DNA from: Bog-473 sp963741995
GTDB lineage: Bacteria; Actinomycetota; Acidimicrobiia; Acidimicrobiales; RAAP-2
NCBI GenBank assembly: GCA_963741995.1
Contig: CAVUKI010000006.1
Coordinates: 259,115 to 323,114, forward strand
DNA: 64,000 nucleotides
Direction of reading: 5' to 3'
Shown here: piece by piece, positions 41,119-50,726 of the stretch
How positions within the stretch are numbered: position 1 is the first letter of the stretch
Layout: each line of letters opens with the position of its first letter
Made by a program: the position numbers and the translations under genes
The notes under the pieces: generated by a model
Databases searched by the model: none
What the model was told of the DNA's origin: nothing
What the model saw: only the letters and a program-made list of their open reading frames with translations

Positions 41119-44100
41119 GTGACGAAAATGAAATTGCAGAGAATGCGCATCGCGGGCGCGGTTGTGGCCATGTGTGCAGGGGTCTTGGTGTCGAGTTGGT
41201 CTCCCCCCGCGGGAGCATCGAGCTCAGGGTACGCATGGCCCCAGTTCCACGGCAACCCCGGGCTGTCGGGCACGAGTGCGGACCCGAGCATCTCGTCGAG
41301 CAACGCCTCGACCCTGGGAGTGAAGTGGATGACACAGGTGGGGGCCACGGAGGGATCTCCGGTCGAGGCATGGAACGCGTCTCTCGGGGAACCTCTGGCG
41401 TACGTCGGCGACGAGAACGGCTACATGAACGCCGTCGATGCGAGAACCGGCGCCATCGTGTGGTCGGTTCCGTTCGGATCCCCCTTCACGTCGACTCCGC
41501 TCGTGTCGGGTTCGTCCGTCTGGGTGGCTCCTCTGGCCACCGGTCGCATCTACAAGCTCGACGCGGCGACCGGCGCGATCCAATGTGCGGTCAAGGAGGT
41601 CGGATCGATCCAGGGCTCGCCGGTCGTGGCCACCCTTCCGGGTGGCCAGACGCTGATCTACTTCCCAACATTGGACACCGGAGGCGCCGACGGGAGCATC
41701 TATGCCATCAATACGTATTCGTGTGCGACGGTATTCGCCTGGAACGGCAGCGTGGCCTTTTCGGCGCACGCCGGGATCTGGAGCCCGATCAGCTACGGAG
41801 TGGATGCCGACGGCGTGCCGCTGGTTCTCTTCGGCACCGCGGACCCCGATTCCAGCGAGTACGCGATAAATGCGGCCACCGGCACATTGGTCTGGCGCTA
41901 CTACACCAGCAATCCCCCGGGAGAGGATTGGGACATCGGGGCGGGATCGACGATCTCCGGCCCGGGTGTGAACGGGTTCCCGGACGGCGTCGCGTACTTC
42001 GACGGCAAGGATGGTGTCTTCTATGCGCTGGACTTGACCTCCGGCGCACTGATCTGGTCCTGGGACTTCGGCCACGAGACCAACACCGACGCTCTGTCGA
42101 CGCCGGCCCTGGACGGCTCCACGCTGGTCTTTGGCGACAACGGGGGCGTCTCCGCCCTGGACGCCGTAAACGGGAGTCTCCTCTGGCAGTACAGCACGGG
42201 GGGCGACACGGTGAACTCGTCGTCCGCCATCGTCGGACCTCCGGGTCAAGAGGCGGTCGCCTTCGGCACGCTCGGCGGAGTGGTCCACGTCGTGTCACTG
42301 GCCACCGGCGCGTCGCTGTACTCCTACCAGACGGGTTCGTTCATCACGGCGTCGCCGGCCGATGTCGACGGAACGCTGCTCATCGACTCCGCCGATGGCT
42401 TCCTCTACGACTTCGGGCTCGGAGGTGGAAACGGGGCAGTGCCAACCACGGCGGTGACGGTCCCGTCGAACGACTCAACCATTGCCTACCCGTCCGGCGC
42501 GCTCAGCATCAGCGGGACGGCCGCGGCGCCCGACGGCGTCCGAGCCGTCTCGGTCGAGATCCAAGAGGACGGAACGACGGGCCCGTGGTATCACGCTGCG
42601 ACCACCAGCTTCACGCCAGGTCTGAGCGCCACCGACGCCACCATGGGGTCGCCCGGCGCAACCTCGACGACCTGGTCTCTCTCGGTTCCGGTGCCCGAGC
42701 AGGGGGCGTCGTACCTAGTGGATGCAGCTGCGGTCGACGAGGACGGGATCGCGGACATCTCGAGCGCATCCGGCAAGGCGAGCGCAGCCGCGTCGAGCTT
42801 CACCGTCAGTGCCAGCCCGAGCGCGCCGGTGGTGACGCCGGCCGCGGAATGGGTTCCCCCGGGAAGCCCGCTCAGCGTCTCGGCCAGTGGGTTCCAGGGG
42901 GGGAGCACGTCACGTTCTCGCTTCAGGTCAACGGCGGTGGCTCGCAGGTGCTGGGGTCTGCAACGGCGGCCGCCAGCGGATCATGCGGACCGGTCACGGG
43001 CACCGTACCTTCCAACGAACCGTTCGGGCCTCAAACCATCACGGCCACGGGAGCCACCTCGGGCCGAGTCGGTGCCGCGGCCGTCACGGTCTCGAACAGC
43101 TCCCCGCAGCTCGGCTACGGTCCGCAGCGGCTTGGCTTTGAGGAGAACGACGGAGTCATCTCGAAGCATCAGGCGGTCGGTGCGTCCTACTTCAGCCAGG
43201 CCTGGGCGGTGACCGCGGGTGCGGCGATCACCTCCCAGCCCGCGGTCGTCGACGGCATCGCCTACTTCGGCGATTCGAGCGGCCTCTTCCACGCCGTCAC
43301 GGTGTCGGACGGCAAGAGCAGTTGGACGGATTCGCTAGGGAGCGGCATCGCGTCGTCTCCGGCGGTGGACGGTGGCAGCGCCTTCGTCGGCGACCAGGCA
43401 GGAACCGTTCTGGGGCTCAGCACCGCGACCGGAGCCAGTGAGTGGTCCCGATCTCTCGGGAGCAGCATCACGTCGTCCCCGGCGGTCAGTGGAGGGCTTG
43501 TCTTCGTCGCTTCTTCGGCGGGGGTGCTCGACGCGCTGAACGAGACGACCGGTGCGGTCGTGTGGTCCGACCCGTTGGGTACGGCGACAACGGACAGCCC
43601 CAGTGTCGATCCCGCGAAGGACATCGTGGTCATCGGTGACCAGTCGGGCGTCCTGCATGGTGTCTCGACGTCAAATGGGCAGGTCCTCTGGGCCCACGCA
43701 ACCAACGGGCAACCCTTCGTTGCGCCGGCGACGTTCGATGATGGCCTGGTCCTGGTCGGCTCCGAGAACGACACGTTCTATGCAGTCAACGAAGCCAGCG
43801 GCAAGGTGACCTGGGCGCGCGCGACCGGTGGTCCCATCACCTCGGCGGCGGTCGTCACGGGCGGGGGTGACGTCGGCGTCGGGAGCGGAGACGGCGATGT
43901 CTACAACTTCCTGATCCCGTCGGGAAAGCTCGATAGCACACAGCCAGTTGGATCACCGATCGACGGTTTGACGGGTACCAAAGGCATCTACATCGTGGCC
44001 ACCTCGGCCGGCCTCTCGCTGTTGCGAGGATCGGGTGGCACCCGGGTCGACTGGCACTACGCCAAGGCAGGCACGTTCCTCGCTCCAGTCGTCATCTTGA

Positions 44101-44174
44101 ACGGAGAGGTGTTCGCGGCAGGCTCGGATGGAGTGCTTCGGGCTTTCGTCATCCCTGGCAATGCCGTCTACTAG
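41119..44174 (+). CDS. Secreted PQQ-type beta-propeller protein (one frame break)
   Basis: The protein has a signal peptide at residues 1-37 (MKLQRMRIAGAVVAMCAGVLVSS). Repeated blades follow, such as GYMNAVDARTGAIVWSVPFGSP, GVFYALDLTSGALIWSWDFG and GGVSALDAVNGSLLWQYSTGG. An Ig-like segment comes next (about 460-600), then a second propeller (GLFHAVTVSDGKSSWTDSLG, GVLDALNETTGAVVW). Such PQQ/BamB-like propellers act as binding scaffolds or dehydrogenases; quinone ligands were not identified. The frame breaks at a run of seven G (42897-42903). One more G restores GFQGGEHVTFSLQVNGG, so about 1018 residues would be continuous. GTG 41119 follows AGAGGGGGAGA. Confidence 0.75.
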
Positions 44175-44240
44175 CGCCGTGACGTCCACCGTCACCCGGC
44201 CCCGCCGCACGACCAGTCCACCAGCCGCAAAGGAGACAAT

Positions 44241-45563
44241 GTGAACGTCATCTTCATCTCGATGGACACGCTACGAGCAGATCGTCTGGGCTGCCTTGGT
44301 CACGAGCGTGGGTTGACCCCGAACCTCGATCGCATCGCCAGCGAGGGTTCGCTTTTCACCAATGCCTTCGCGTCGGACATTCCGACGCAGCCGTCCCACA
44401 CGGCCATCTTCACCGGGAGATTCGGGGTCACGACGAATATCGTCTCGCATTTTCATCCGGAGGCTCGCCTGGACGCGGAATTCTCGTGGTTGCCGACGAT
44501 CTTCCGGGATGCCGGCTACGCGACGGGAGCGGTCGACCATCTTTTCGCAATGAAGGACTGGTTCCTGCGGGGCTACACGGACTACATGCCGCCAGCGGGC
44601 CGCTCCCGGTCACCGGGCTCGGTCATCGTTGACATGGGGACCCAGTGGCTGGACGAGCACCGCAAGGAGGCGTTCTTCTTGTTCTTGCACTTTTGGGACC
44701 CGCATATCCCGTACCTTCCACCCCAGTCGTACAAGAACCTGTATGCCAGGTCCTCGGCCTTGCATCGAGACCCCCTCATCTCTGAGAAGCTGCAGAGCAG
44801 GCCCACGTACCCCCTGTTTGCCGAGAACCTCTACAACCACCTCGACATCATCCCCAATTTGGATTACATCTCCGACCTTTACGATGCCGAGGTCGCCTAT
44901 CTCGATCACGAGATCGGTCGGCTCTTCGACTATCTCCGTCGGGCGGGGCTCCTCGACCAAACCATGATCGTCCTCTTCGGCGACCACGGGGAGAACATGA
45001 CCGAGCACGATGCATGGTTCGATCATGCGGGTCTGTACGACTCAGTGGTCCACGTCCCCGTGATCGTCTGGGCGCCCGGCGTGGTGCCGGAGTCGGAAGT
45101 CACGGCGCTGATCTCCACGGTCGACGTGAAGCCGACAGTGCTGGACTTCCTCGACATGCCGGCCGTGGACGGTCTCGACGGGAGAAGCCTCCGGCTCCTG
45201 ACGGAGGGAACGAGTACTCCGCAACGTGACGCGGTCTTCCTGAGCGAGTGCACCTGGCAGGCGAAACGGGGCGTTCGCACAGCGGATTGGAAATTCATCC
45301 GATCCATCGACCCGGGTGTCTATCCGAGAGCCGGGATCGAGGTCTACGACCTCAAGGTCGATCCCGCCGAGCAGGTCAACCTGGCCGCCGAGCGGCCGGA
45401 CATTGTCGGGCAGATGGACGCGATGCTGGCCGCCTGGCTGAGTGAACGGCTGGACGGCCGGCCGGATCCGATGGATGAGGTGGTGACGGCGGGGCTGCCG
45501 GCCGTCCGCAGACTCAATGACCTGATCGCCGCATTGCAAGCCGAGACTCCGCACCATGCGTAG
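44241..45563 (+). CDS. Sulfatase-superfamily hydrolase with threonine at the catalytic position
   Basis: This 440-aa alkaline phosphatase/sulfatase-fold enzyme has no signal peptide. Metal-site motifs are ISMDTLRADRLG (D9), FGDHGENM and a C-terminal ADWKFIRSID. In true sulfatases the segment reads C-x-P-S-R and the Cys becomes formylglycine. Here it reads T-Q-P-S-H, so T49 replaces Cys and H53 replaces Arg. Thr is the nucleophile in phosphoglycerol and phosphoethanolamine transferases of the same fold, so phosphoester rather than sulfate chemistry is likely. GTG 44241 follows AAAGGAG. It is paired with the Cys-type sulfatase 90 nt downstream. Confidence 0.8.
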   Translation: MNVIFISMDTLRADRLGCLGHERGLTPNLDRIASEGSLFTNAFASDIPTQPSHTAIFTGRFGVTTNIVSHFHPEARLDAEFSWLPTIFRDAGYATGAVDHLFAMKDWFLRGYTDYMPPAGRSRSPGSVIVDMGTQWLDEHRKEAFFLFLHFWDPHIPYLPPQSYKNLYARSSALHRDPLISEKLQSRPTYPLFAENLYNHLDIIPNLDYISDLYDAEVAYLDHEIGRLFDYLRRAGLLDQTMIVLFGDHGENMTEHDAWFDHAGLYDSVVHVPVIVWAPGVVPESEVTALISTVDVKPTVLDFLDMPAVDGLDGRSLRLLTEGTSTPQRDAVFLSECTWQAKRGVRTADWKFIRSIDPGVYPRAGIEVYDLKVDPAEQVNLAAERPDIVGQMDAMLAAWLSERLDGRPDPMDEVVTAGLPAVRRLNDLIAALQAETPHHA

Positions 45564-45652
45564 CGGGTCGCGTTGCCGGTATTAGCCTGGAGCCGCGAAG
45601 GTTCGGGAGTCAGTGGAAACGCGACGTACGGTGTCGTGGAGTGTGACGGGTA

Positions 45653-47095
45653 ATGCGGATCATCTACTTCGACATCGACACGCTTCGAGCGGACCACCTC
45701 GGTTGCTACGGGTATGAACGCCCGACCAGCCCGACCATCGACGCCGTCGCGGCCGACGGCATCAGGTTTACAAACGTGTACGCGTCCGATCTCCCTTGCC
45801 TCCCGTCCCGGACGGCCCTCAGCAGCGGACGGCTCGGTATCCATAACGGGGTTGCCGGACACGGAGGCACGGCCGCCGCTCCGTTCCCGGAAGGGCGTGA
45901 CAGGGGCTTTCGCAGCCGGGATGCTGCCGAGACATGGGCGAGCCAAATGCAAGAAGTCGGGATGTGGACCGCGTCAGTCAGCACGTTTCCGGAGCGCCAT
46001 TCGGCCTACCATTTTCTCGCCGGTTTCAACGAGTCGTACAACCTGGGAACGCGTGGCCTCGAGACGGCCGATCAGATCGCCGGAGTGGCCCTGGAGTGGC
46101 TCGGACGAAATGCCACCCGTCCGGACTGGTTCCTGCATGTGCACATGTGGGACCCCCATACTCCCTACCGGACGCCCGAATCTTTCGGAGAGCCGTTTGC
46201 CGGGATGCCCTTTCCTCGCTGGCTCAATGAAAGTGTACGGGCGCACCACTGGAGTCTCCCGGGCCCACATTCCGCGCAAGAGATCACGGGATTTGGTCCG
46301 CACGCGCGCTGGGAGGGATTTCCCCGACAGCCCTTGGTAGCGGACGACATGGCGCAGGTGCGGCGAATGTTCGACGGATACGACACCGGAGTGCGCTATG
46401 TGGATCACCACATTGACGTGATCCTCCGACGGCTCGCCGCTCTCGGCATGGAGGACGAGGTCGCGGTGATCATCTCGGCCGACCACGGAGAAACGCTCGG
46501 AGAGTTGGGTATCTATTGTGATCACCAGACAGCCGATCAGCACGTGGCGCGGGTTCCCATGATCATCCGGTGGCCCAGCCTCGCCGGCGGAGTCGATGAC
46601 TCGCTCCACTACCAGGTGGATGTCGCCGCCACCCTCCTCGAGCTCGGCGGAGGCAGCGTCCCGGCACGATGGGACGGGCAATCGTTCAGGTCCTCGCTCA
46701 CGTCACGGAACTACGCGGGGAGGGACTGCCTCGTCTTGACACAAGGAGCATGGACGGCACAGAGATCCGTTCGTTTCGACCAATGGATCTTCATCCGAAC
46801 GTTCCACGACAGCTACCACGGGTTCCCTGACATCATGCTGTTCGACCTCCAGACGGATCCCCACGAGGAGCACAACCTGTCAGAGGTTCGACCCGATGTC
46901 GTCGGTGTGGGCGCTCGCCTCCTGGAGGATTGGAAGCTGTCCGCCATCGCCGATTCTCCGACCGGTGTGGATCCGCTGGACACGGTGCTCGAAGAGGGAG
47001 ACCCCTGGCATGCACGCTGGCGGCCGGCCGAGTACGACGCGTGGCTAGAAGAAACGGGTCGGGCGACCTGGGTCAGTCGCATTCTGACCGACTGA
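45653..47095 (+). CDS. Formylglycine-type sulfatase
   Basis: This 480-aa type I sulfatase has the canonical C-x-P-S-R signature (C49 in LPCLPSRTALSSGR), whose Cys must be oxidised to formylglycine by a separate enzyme not seen in the window. Metal ligands sit in FDIDTLRADHLG and ISADHGETLG, and HMWDPHTPY is typical. The N terminus aligns residue for residue with the previous gene, so the two are paralogues. No signal peptide is visible, so it should act inside the cell unless exported otherwise. Possible substrates are sulfated sugars released from the extracellular polymer. Confidence 0.85.
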   Translation: MRIIYFDIDTLRADHLGCYGYERPTSPTIDAVAADGIRFTNVYASDLPCLPSRTALSSGRLGIHNGVAGHGGTAAAPFPEGRDRGFRSRDAAETWASQMQEVGMWTASVSTFPERHSAYHFLAGFNESYNLGTRGLETADQIAGVALEWLGRNATRPDWFLHVHMWDPHTPYRTPESFGEPFAGMPFPRWLNESVRAHHWSLPGPHSAQEITGFGPHARWEGFPRQPLVADDMAQVRRMFDGYDTGVRYVDHHIDVILRRLAALGMEDEVAVIISADHGETLGELGIYCDHQTADQHVARVPMIIRWPSLAGGVDDSLHYQVDVAATLLELGGGSVPARWDGQSFRSSLTSRNYAGRDCLVLTQGAWTAQRSVRFDQWIFIRTFHDSYHGFPDIMLFDLQTDPHEEHNLSEVRPDVVGVGARLLEDWKLSAIADSPTGVDPLDTVLEEGDPWHARWRPAEYDAWLEETGRATWVSRILTD

Positions 47096-47122
47096 CCCGG
47101 TTCTGCCACCGGCCGATCGCGT

Positions 47123-47533
47123 CTACTCCTGCACGAGCTCGATGAGCGTGCCGAAAGAAGTCTTCGGGTGCACGAACGCCACCGTCGTCCCGCGGGAACC
47201 CGGGCGCGGCACCTCGTCGATCACCCGGCCTCCGGCGTCCTTGATCGCCTGCAGCGCCACCGCGCAGTCGTCGACCCGGTAGCCGATGTGGTGCAACCCC
47301 TCACCTTTGTTGGCCAGGTATTTCGCGACGGGGGAGGTGTCGTTGATCGGTGTGAGCAGTTGCACGTAGGAGTCGGCCACCTTGAGCAGCGCCTCCTCGA
47401 CACCGTCCGACTCGACACGTTCGCGGTGGTCCACCGTGGCGCCGAAGACCTCGGCGTACCAGGCGATGGCGGCCTCCAGGTCGTTCACGGCGATGGCGAC
47501 GTGGTCGATCTCGGTCAGAAGCGAGTCGCTCAT
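47123..47533 (-). CDS. mce: Methylmalonyl-CoA/ethylmalonyl-CoA epimerase
   Basis: This 136-aa vicinal-oxygen-chelate protein interconverts the 2R and 2S forms of methylmalonyl-CoA and ethylmalonyl-CoA. Metal ligands are expected at the His of EIDHVAIAV, at LHHIGYRV and at the Glu of GTLIELVQE. ATG 47533 follows the ccr stop with a 4-nt overlap, so it is the second gene of the ccr operon. Pairing with ccr and with the mutase gene supports a role in the ethylmalonyl-CoA pathway. Confidence 0.92.
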   Translation of the reverse strand: MSDSLLTEIDHVAIAVNDLEAAIAWYAEVFGATVDHRERVESDGVEEALLKVADSYVQLLTPINDTSPVAKYLANKGEGLHHIGYRVDDCAVALQAIKDAGGRVIDEVPRPGSRGTTVAFVHPKTSFGTLIELVQE

Positions 47534-48870
47534 GCGCCGTGCCTCCGGAACAAGGTGATGCGGTCCTCGCCGACCTTGGCCCGCAACGCGGGATCGTCGA
47601 TGCCGAGGCCTTCCTCGGGCGCCACGCACAGCACGCCGATCTTGCCCTCGTGGAGGTTGTGGTGGACCTCGTACGCCGCCTCGCCCACCTGGACGAGCGG
47701 GTAGACGGCGGAGAGTGGTGGCAGCACCTTGCCCTCGCAGATGAGCTGGTTGGCGTCCCAGGCCTCGCGGTAATTGGCAAAGTGTGAGCCCTTGATGGTC
47801 TTGAGCTTCATCCAGAGGTGGCGGTTGTCGTACTCAATCATGTAGCCGGACGTCGCCGCGCAGGTCACGATCGTCCCCGCCCGCTTGCAGGCGAACACCG
47901 ACGCACCCATCGTCTGGCGTCCCGGGTGCTCGAACACGATCTCGGGCTCCCCGCCGACCAATCCGCGGATGTCCTTGCCGAAGCGGCGCCACTCGGACTC
48001 GTCCTGTGTGTGCTCGTCCGACCAGAAGCGGTAGTTCGCCGCCTTGCGGTCGATCACCGCCTCCACTCCGAGGTCGTTGAGAAGCTTCACTTTCTCGGGC
48101 GAGGACACGACGCCGATCGGCGTGCCGCCGCCGTTGAGGACGTGCTGCACCGCGTAGCTGCCGAGGCCACCACTGGCGCCCCACACGAGCACCTTGTCGT
48201 CCTGGGTCATGCGGGCCCCGTTGGGCGAGACCAGCATGCGGTACGCGGTGGAGTTGCACAGCGCGTTGATGGCGGCCTCCTCCCAGCTGAGGTGGGCCGG
48301 CTTCGGCATGAGCTGATTGGCCTTGACGACCGTGATGTCCGCCAGCCCGCCGAAGTTGGTCTCGAAGCCCCAGATGCGCTGGTTCGCCGCCAGCATGGAG
48401 TCGTCATGGGCCGAGGGATCCTGGTCGTCGACGTAGTTGCAGTGGACGGTGACCTTGTCGCCCACCTTCCAGTTGCGCACCATGGAGCCCGTGCGCAGCA
48501 CGACGCCGGCGGCGTCCGAGCCGACCACGTGGTAGTCGAGGGCGTGGCGGGCGCCCCATGGCCCCTCCTTGGCGAGGCGGTCGAGGAAGCCGAACGTGGG
48601 CAGCGGCTCGAAGATGGACGTCCAGACCGTGTTGAAGTTGATGGACGACGCCATCACCGCCACGTAGGCCTCGTCGGGGGCCAGCTCGGGCAGCGGCACC
48701 TCCTCGACGTGGAGGGAGCGGCGGGGGTCCTTGTCGGAGGACTCCATGCCGTCGAACATGCCGGTTTCACTCCGCTTGACCAGGGCGGCCCGGTAGGAGT
48801 CGGGCAAGGGGAGTGCGGCCAGCTCATCGGCTGGGGCGCCGGCCAGGGCAGCAGTGAGGATGTCGCTCAT
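47530..48870 (-). CDS. ccrA: Crotonyl-CoA carboxylase/reductase
   Basis: This 446-aa zinc-independent member of the medium-chain dehydrogenase family adds CO2 and hydride from NADPH to crotonyl-CoA to give ethylmalonyl-CoA. It is the signature enzyme of the ethylmalonyl-CoA pathway. Conserved parts are VAVMASSINFNTVWTSIFEP, HCNYVDDQDPSAHDD, WGFETNFGGLADITVVKANQLMPKP, NADPH loop VWGASGGLGSYAVQ, and EPEIVFEHPGRQTMGASVFACKRAG. The start at 48870 (MSDILTAAL) is supported by a TATCGT box 8 nt upstream, suggesting a leaderless mRNA. A polyketide-type ethylmalonyl-CoA supply role is an alternative, but the gene set favours central metabolism. Confidence 0.95.
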   Translation of the reverse strand: MSDILTAALAGAPADELAALPLPDSYRAALVKRSETGMFDGMESSDKDPRRSLHVEEVPLPELAPDEAYVAVMASSINFNTVWTSIFEPLPTFGFLDRLAKEGPWGARHALDYHVVGSDAAGVVLRTGSMVRNWKVGDKVTVHCNYVDDQDPSAHDDSMLAANQRIWGFETNFGGLADITVVKANQLMPKPAHLSWEEAAINALCNSTAYRMLVSPNGARMTQDDKVLVWGASGGLGSYAVQHVLNGGGTPIGVVSSPEKVKLLNDLGVEAVIDRKAANYRFWSDEHTQDESEWRRFGKDIRGLVGGEPEIVFEHPGRQTMGASVFACKRAGTIVTCAATSGYMIEYDNRHLWMKLKTIKGSHFANYREAWDANQLICEGKVLPPLSAVYPLVQVGEAAYEVHHNLHEGKIGVLCVAPEEGLGIDDPALRAKVGEDRITLFRRHGA

Positions 48871-48878
48871 GTGACCCG

Positions 48879-48884
48879 ACGATA
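48879..48884 (-). promoter_or_regulatory. -10 box of leaderless ccr
   Basis: TATCGT on the minus strand lies 8 nt before the ccr ATG with no Shine-Dalgarno sequence between. Its -35 region (about 48902-48907) would overlap the palindrome at 48903-48919, so a protein bound there could block ccr transcription. Confidence 0.45.
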
Positions 48885-48893
48885 GTGGCCCCA

Positions 48894-48899
48894 TAAGAT
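48894..48899 (+). promoter_or_regulatory. -10 box for the thiolase gene
   Basis: TAAGAT, with GTGACC 17 bp upstream at 48871-48876. It is the same -10 hexamer as at rpoB. The start point would fall within the palindrome at 48903-48919. A GGAGGTG site then precedes the ATG. Confidence 0.4.
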
Positions 48900-48902
48900 G
48901 TG

Positions 48903-48919
48903 GTTTCCGACTGGTAACC
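48903..48919. promoter_or_regulatory. Shared operator candidate in the ccr/thiolase divergent region
   Basis: GTTTCCGACTGGTAACC matches the sequence at 54236-54252 (GTTACCGGCCGGTAAAC) at 13 of 17 positions. It overlaps the probable ccr -35 and the thiolase start point. The size and symmetry are typical of TetR-family operators; a TetR-type regulator, CcrR, controls ccr in Methylobacterium. No regulator gene is in the window. Confidence 0.5.
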
Positions 48920-48946
48920 AGACCGGCGGGAACCGGAGGTGCAGGA

Positions 48947-50132
48947 ATGGCCGAGGCCGTCATTGTCGCAGGGGCTCGCACGCCCATCGGAAAGCTCTCG
49001 GGTGCATTGGCCGGCTTCACGGCCATGGACCTGGGTGGATTCGCCATCGCGGAGGCCCTCTCCCGGGCCGGCGTGTCCCCCGACCAGGTCGACTACGTGC
49101 TCATGGGCCAGGTCCTCCTGGCCGGCCAGGGCCAGATCACGGCGCGCCAGGCCGCGGTCAAAGGCGGCATTCCCATGACGGTCCCGGCGAACACCATCAA
49201 CAAGGTGTGCCTCTCGGGTCTCAACACGATCTACCTGGCTGACCAGATGATCCGTGCCGGCGACGCCGACATCGTGGTGGCCGGCGGGATGGAGTCGATG
49301 ACGCAGGCGCCGCATCTCCTGCCGGGCGCCCGCGCCGGCTTCCGCATCGGGGACGCCACCCTGGTCGACTCCATGATGTACGACGGCCTCACCGACTCCT
49401 TCGACCACATCGCCATGGGCCTCTCGACAGAACAGCACAACGAGAAGGTCGGCATCACGCGGGACCGGCAGGATGCCTTCGCGGCAGCGAGCCACGAGAA
49501 GGCCGCCGCCGCGGCCAAGGAGGGCCGCCTGGCCGAGGAGATCATCCCGGTGCAGGTGCCCCAGCGCAAAGGCGACCCGCTGCTGGTGGACACCGACGAA
49601 GGTGTGCGCCCGGGCACCACGGCCGAGTCGCTCGGCGCGCTCGAGGCCCGCGTTCACCAAGGACGGCACCATCACCGCGGGCAACGCGTCGCAGATCTCC
49701 GACGGCGGCGCTGCCGTCGTCGTGATGTCGGCCGCCAAGGCCAAGGAGCTCGGCCTCTCGCCGCTGGGGCAGATCGTCAGCTACGGCATGGTGGCCGGGC
49801 CGGACAACTCGCTCCTGACCCAGCCCTCGCGGGCGATCATCAAGGCAGCCGGCAAGGCCGGCGTCGACGTCGGTGCCATCGACCTCTTCGAAATCAACGA
49901 GGCCTTCGCCGCAGTCGGACTCGCTTCAATGGACGAGCTCGAGATCGACGAAGGCAAGGTCAACGTGAACGGCGGCGCCATCGCGCTGGGGCACCCCGTC
50001 GGCATGTCGGGCACCCGCGTCGCGCTGACCGCGCTGCTCGAGCTGCGCCGCCGCGGTGCCTCCACCGCGGCCGTGGCGCTGTGCGGTGGTGGCGGCCAGG
50101 GCGACGCCGCCATTCTGCGCTCGCTGGCCTAG
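48947..50132 (+). CDS. atoB: Acetyl-CoA acetyltransferase (one frame break)
   Basis: Thiolase of about 395 aa condensing two acetyl-CoA to acetoacetyl-CoA. The nucleophile C88 is in NTINKVCLSGL. The C-terminal motifs are INEAFAAVGLASMDELEI, NVNGGAIALGHPVGMSGTR and ALCGGGGQG with the second catalytic Cys. Near 49640-49650 the frame shifts: after LGAL the sequence continues as RPAFTKDGTITAGNASQISDGGAAVV in the next frame, so one extra base is present. ATG 48947 follows GGAGGTG. It diverges from ccr and would supply acetoacetyl-CoA to hbd. Confidence 0.92.
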
Positions 50133-50159
50133 AGCCCACTCGCCGTTGCGGCCGGCGCC

Positions 50160-50726
50160 CTAATAGGGCGGCCCCATGATGGCCACCAGCTTGGCCGTCC
50201 GGGCCGCCACAGCGGCCCAGCGGTCGACGTTGAACCGGTACACGCCGAGCGCGCACGTGGGGAAGCCGTTGCGGACCGCGCTGGAGAGGCCCTTCTTGTC
50301 GCGGGGCGACAGGAGACCCTGCGAGAGGGCGTGCGCCGTCGGGTTGTGGCCCACCACCATGGCGGCGTCGACGTCGTCAGGCAGGTCCCGCACGAAGGCG
50401 AGCACCTCCTCGGGGTCGGCCGCGTAGAGACCCTTCTCCAGGCGGCACACGGGCGGATCGGTCACATCGGCCAGGACCATCTCTGCGGTGGCCGCCGTGC
50501 GGGCGGCCGGCGAGACCAGAGCGATCCGTGGCCGCGGGACGCCCGACAAGCCCGCTCCGAATCCCTCGCCCGCTCCGGCGAACAGGCGGCCGAGAGCGGT
50601 GGCATCGCGGCGGCCCCGCGGGGCGAGGACGCGGTCGAAGTCAGCGCCTCCGGGGGGCGGGTCGGCCGCCGTCTTGGCGTGGCGCAGCAGCCACAAGGTG
50701 CGGCCTGCCTTGGGCTTGGTCGGCAT
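50160..50726 (-). CDS. sixA: SixA-like histidine phosphatase
   Basis: This 188-aa phosphohistidine phosphatase-like protein of the histidine acid phosphatase clan starts after MPTKPKAGRTLWLLRHAKTAAD. The catalytic RHA motif is near residue 16, LAPRGRRDA follows, and the second His is in VVGHNPTAHAL. SixA removes phosphate from His in phosphorelay proteins in E. coli; other members act on small molecules. ATG 50726 shares a base with the lysC stop (TGATG). The link to lysC is positional only. Confidence 0.85.
   Translation of the reverse strand: MPTKPKAGRTLWLLRHAKTAADPPPGGADFDRVLAPRGRRDATALGRLFAGAGEGFGAGLSGVPRPRIALVSPAARTAATAEMVLADVTDPPVCRLEKGLYAADPEEVLAFVRDLPDDVDAAMVVGHNPTAHALSQGLLSPRDKKGLSSAVRNGFPTCALGVYRFNVDRWAAVAARTAKLVAIMGPPY

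Noticed and set aside
50156..50170. CGCCC-TAATA-GGGCG hairpin as a bidirectional terminator between the thiolase and sixA genes
   Set aside because: The stem is only 5 bp, includes the sixA stop codon and has no T-run. Too weak to call.
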